Below, one piece after another: positions 5,529 through 6,866 of a stretch of 6,866 nt of DNA; position 1 is the stretch's first letter, and each line of letters begins with the position of its first letter. The position numbers were made by a program, and so were the translations under genes. The notes under the pieces are model-generated. The model made no database searches and was not told the origin of the DNA. It worked only from the letters and a program-made list of their open reading frames with translations. The stretch comes from a candidate division TA06 bacterium (GTDB lineage: Bacteria; Ratteibacteria; UBA8468; MWAK01), in NCBI GenBank assembly GCA_022704925.1, contig JAKJFK010000091.1:1-6866 (forward strand), written 5' to 3'.

Positions 5529-6866
5529 CTACTTCAGCGCCAGGGTGAGGAGGACCTCCTCGATGGTCGTCTCGCCCGCCGCCGCCCGGCGCATCCCGTC
5601 GGCCGCGAAGGTGATCATGCCCTGGCCGACGGCGGCCCGCTCTATCTCTTCAGCCGGGGCGCCCTCCAGAAGCAGCCGGCCCACCTCCGGTGTCATCTCC
5701 AGCGTCTCGGCGATTACCGTCCGGCCCCGGAAACCCAGGTAGCACTTCGGGCAGCCGACCGCCTTCCGGAATTTTTTCGGCAGTTCTTTCCAGTTTACCC
5801 CCCCTTCCCGGGCTATCCTTTCGGCGGCGGTCAGGCTATCCGGTGTCGGGGCGGCTTCGATGCTGCAGTGGACGCAGAGCCGGCGTACCAGGCGCTGGGC
5901 CAGAATCAGGCTGGCCGCATCCCTGACGATTAAAGGGTCGCTGCCGATGTCCACCAGACGCTTGAGCGCGCCGGCGGCGTTTCCGGCGTGCAGGGTGGTC
6001 AGAACCAGGTGGCCGGTCAGGGCGGCCTGCTGGGCGAGGGCAAGGGTCTGGTAGTCGCGGATTTCACCGATCATGATGACGTCCGGGTCGGACCGCAGGA
6101 AGGAGCGGATCGCCGCCGGGAAGGTGAACTCTTCCCGGATTCTCGCCTGTACTACCCAGGGGAGCAGGAACTCCACCGGGTCTTCAACGGACATGACCTT
6201 CAAACCCGGTCCGGCGATTTGCCTTACCGAGGCGTAAAGGCTGGTGGTCTTGCCACAACCGGCCGGGCCGGAGACGATGATCATTCCGGCGGGCGCCTTC
6301 AGGGCCTTTAGAATTCTGTCCAGGTCGGACCGGGCATAGCCGATCCGATCAAGAGAGAGGGCCTGGATCACCTGCTTGCTGCTCAGGATTCGGGCCGTTA
6401 TGGATTCTCCCAGTACGGACGGGTGGAAGGATATCCTCAGGTCGAGTTCTTCTCCCCGGACGTTGAGGAGGCTCCGGCCGTTCTGGGGGGCGGACGTCTC
6501 GGTCGGGTTGCAACCGGCCACGGTCTTCCACCGGCCGGTGATTGCCGGCAACAGGCGCGGGTCAATCTCGGCCTCCGGGTGCAGGATGCCGTCTATCCGG
6601 TAACGGAGCATCCCGATGTTGCCGCGGCCGTCCTCTCGGATATGCGGACTGAGATGGATGTCGCTGGCGCGCAATCCCAGGCCCAGCTCGATCATCAACC
6701 GGACCGCATACTCCAGTTTCTTCTCCGGCTCGCCCCGCCGGCCGGTCACGCCCGCCGCTTTCAGCTTGGTTTCGAGTCTCCCGATGAGCGGTCCAATGTC
6801 GGCGCGCAGTTCGATTTCGGGCTGCTCGCCTTTAATGAAACTTTCGATGTCCCGGAGTTGGAACCG
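5529..6866 (-). CDS. PilB/GspE-family type IV pilus or type II secretion assembly ATPase (N-terminus outside window)
   Basis: The frame is open from the right edge to a TAG at 5529, giving at least 445 residues. Numbered from the GTG at 6749, ASDIHLSP (28-35) and PQNGR (88-92) mark the N2 domain. The ATPase core has Walker A GPAGCGKT (161-168), an Asp box VEDPVEF (188-194), Walker B VIMIGEIRD (224-232) and a His box TGHLVLTTLHAGNA (245-258). C292, C295, C333 and C336 form the tetracysteine zinc site that separates PilB/GspE from PilT-type retraction ATPases. Such hexameric cytoplasmic ATPases power pilin or pseudopilin assembly. The GTG has no ribosome site and 39 further codons upstream are open, so the true start probably lies outside. 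PilB proteins are often about 560 residues, which leaves room for an N1 domain. No pilT or pilC follows; the next gene is convergent. PilB and GspE cannot be told apart here. Confidence 0.92.
   Translation of the reverse strand, partial: RFQLRDIESFIKGEQPEIELRADIGPLIGRLETKLKAAGVTGRRGEPEKKLEYAVRLMIELGLGLRASDIHLSPHIREDGRGNIGMLRYRIDGILHPEAEIDPRLLPAITGRWKTVAGCNPTETSAPQNGRSLLNVRGEELDLRISFHPSVLGESITARILSSKQVIQALSLDRIGYARSDLDRILKALKAPAGMIIVSGPAGCGKTTSLYASVRQIAGPGLKVMSVEDPVEFLLPWVVQARIREEFTFPAAIRSFLRSDPDVIMIGEIRDYQTLALAQQAALTGHLVLTTLHAGNAAGALKRLVDIGSDPLIVRDAASLILAQRLVRRLCVHCSIEAAPTPDSLTAAERIAREGGVNWKELPKKFRKAVGCPKCYLGFRGRTVIAETLEMTPEVGRLLLEGAPAEEIERAAVGQGMITFAADGMRRAAAGETTIEEVLLTLALK

Overview
This is a GC-rich bacterial window with five protein-coding genes, two of them cut by the window edges, and almost no non-coding DNA. 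A diderm bacterium is suggested by a small lipoprotein with a clean lipobox, a PilB/GspE-type secretion ATPase and a membrane-bound PAS/HD-GYP signalling protein. The lineage cannot be fixed from the sequence. Nothing points to a plasmid, phage or insertion element, and no tRNA, rRNA or CRISPR array is visible.

Layout. Positions 1-267 (+) hold the C-terminal end of a ZIP-family metal transporter. It meets, tail to tail with a 12-base gap, a minus-strand pair transcribed right to left. The first gene of the pair (about 4665 to 2032) is a large two-domain enzyme: an N-terminal GlmU-like nucleotidyltransferase fused to a C-terminal galactokinase-like GHMP kinase. The second (2013 to 280), 18 bases downstream, is a two-TM, double-PAS, HD-GYP protein, predicted to be a cyclic-di-GMP phosphodiesterase. 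A 117-base AT-rich divergent spacer (4666-4782) carries likely promoters for both directions. To its right, on the plus strand, lie mscL (4783-5223), whose C-terminus ends in a putative zinc ribbon, and a 70-aa lipoprotein (5270-5482) of unknown function. A minus-strand PilB/GspE-family ATPase (5529 to at least 6866) converges on the lipoprotein and runs off the right edge without a start being required inside the window.

How the genes may work together. The fusion enzyme has the parts to phosphorylate a free sugar at C1 and then transfer a nucleotide to it, giving an NDP-sugar from one polypeptide. This resembles the logic of bifunctional fucokinase/GDP-fucose pyrophosphorylase but is built from different families. 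Its probable co-transcription with an HD-GYP protein would fit a link between activated-sugar supply and c-di-GMP-controlled surface behaviour, but that link is inference. MscL and the lipoprotein look like an independent envelope-stress pair.

Most unusual points: the kinase/nucleotidyltransferase fusion with an altered galactokinase sugar-binding motif, the zinc-ribbon tail on MscL, a perfect TATAAT box placed so that the fusion-gene mRNA would begin at its ATG (leaderless), and the strongly basic, Phe/Arg-rich small lipoprotein. I see no defence system, mobile element or other wholly new system here.
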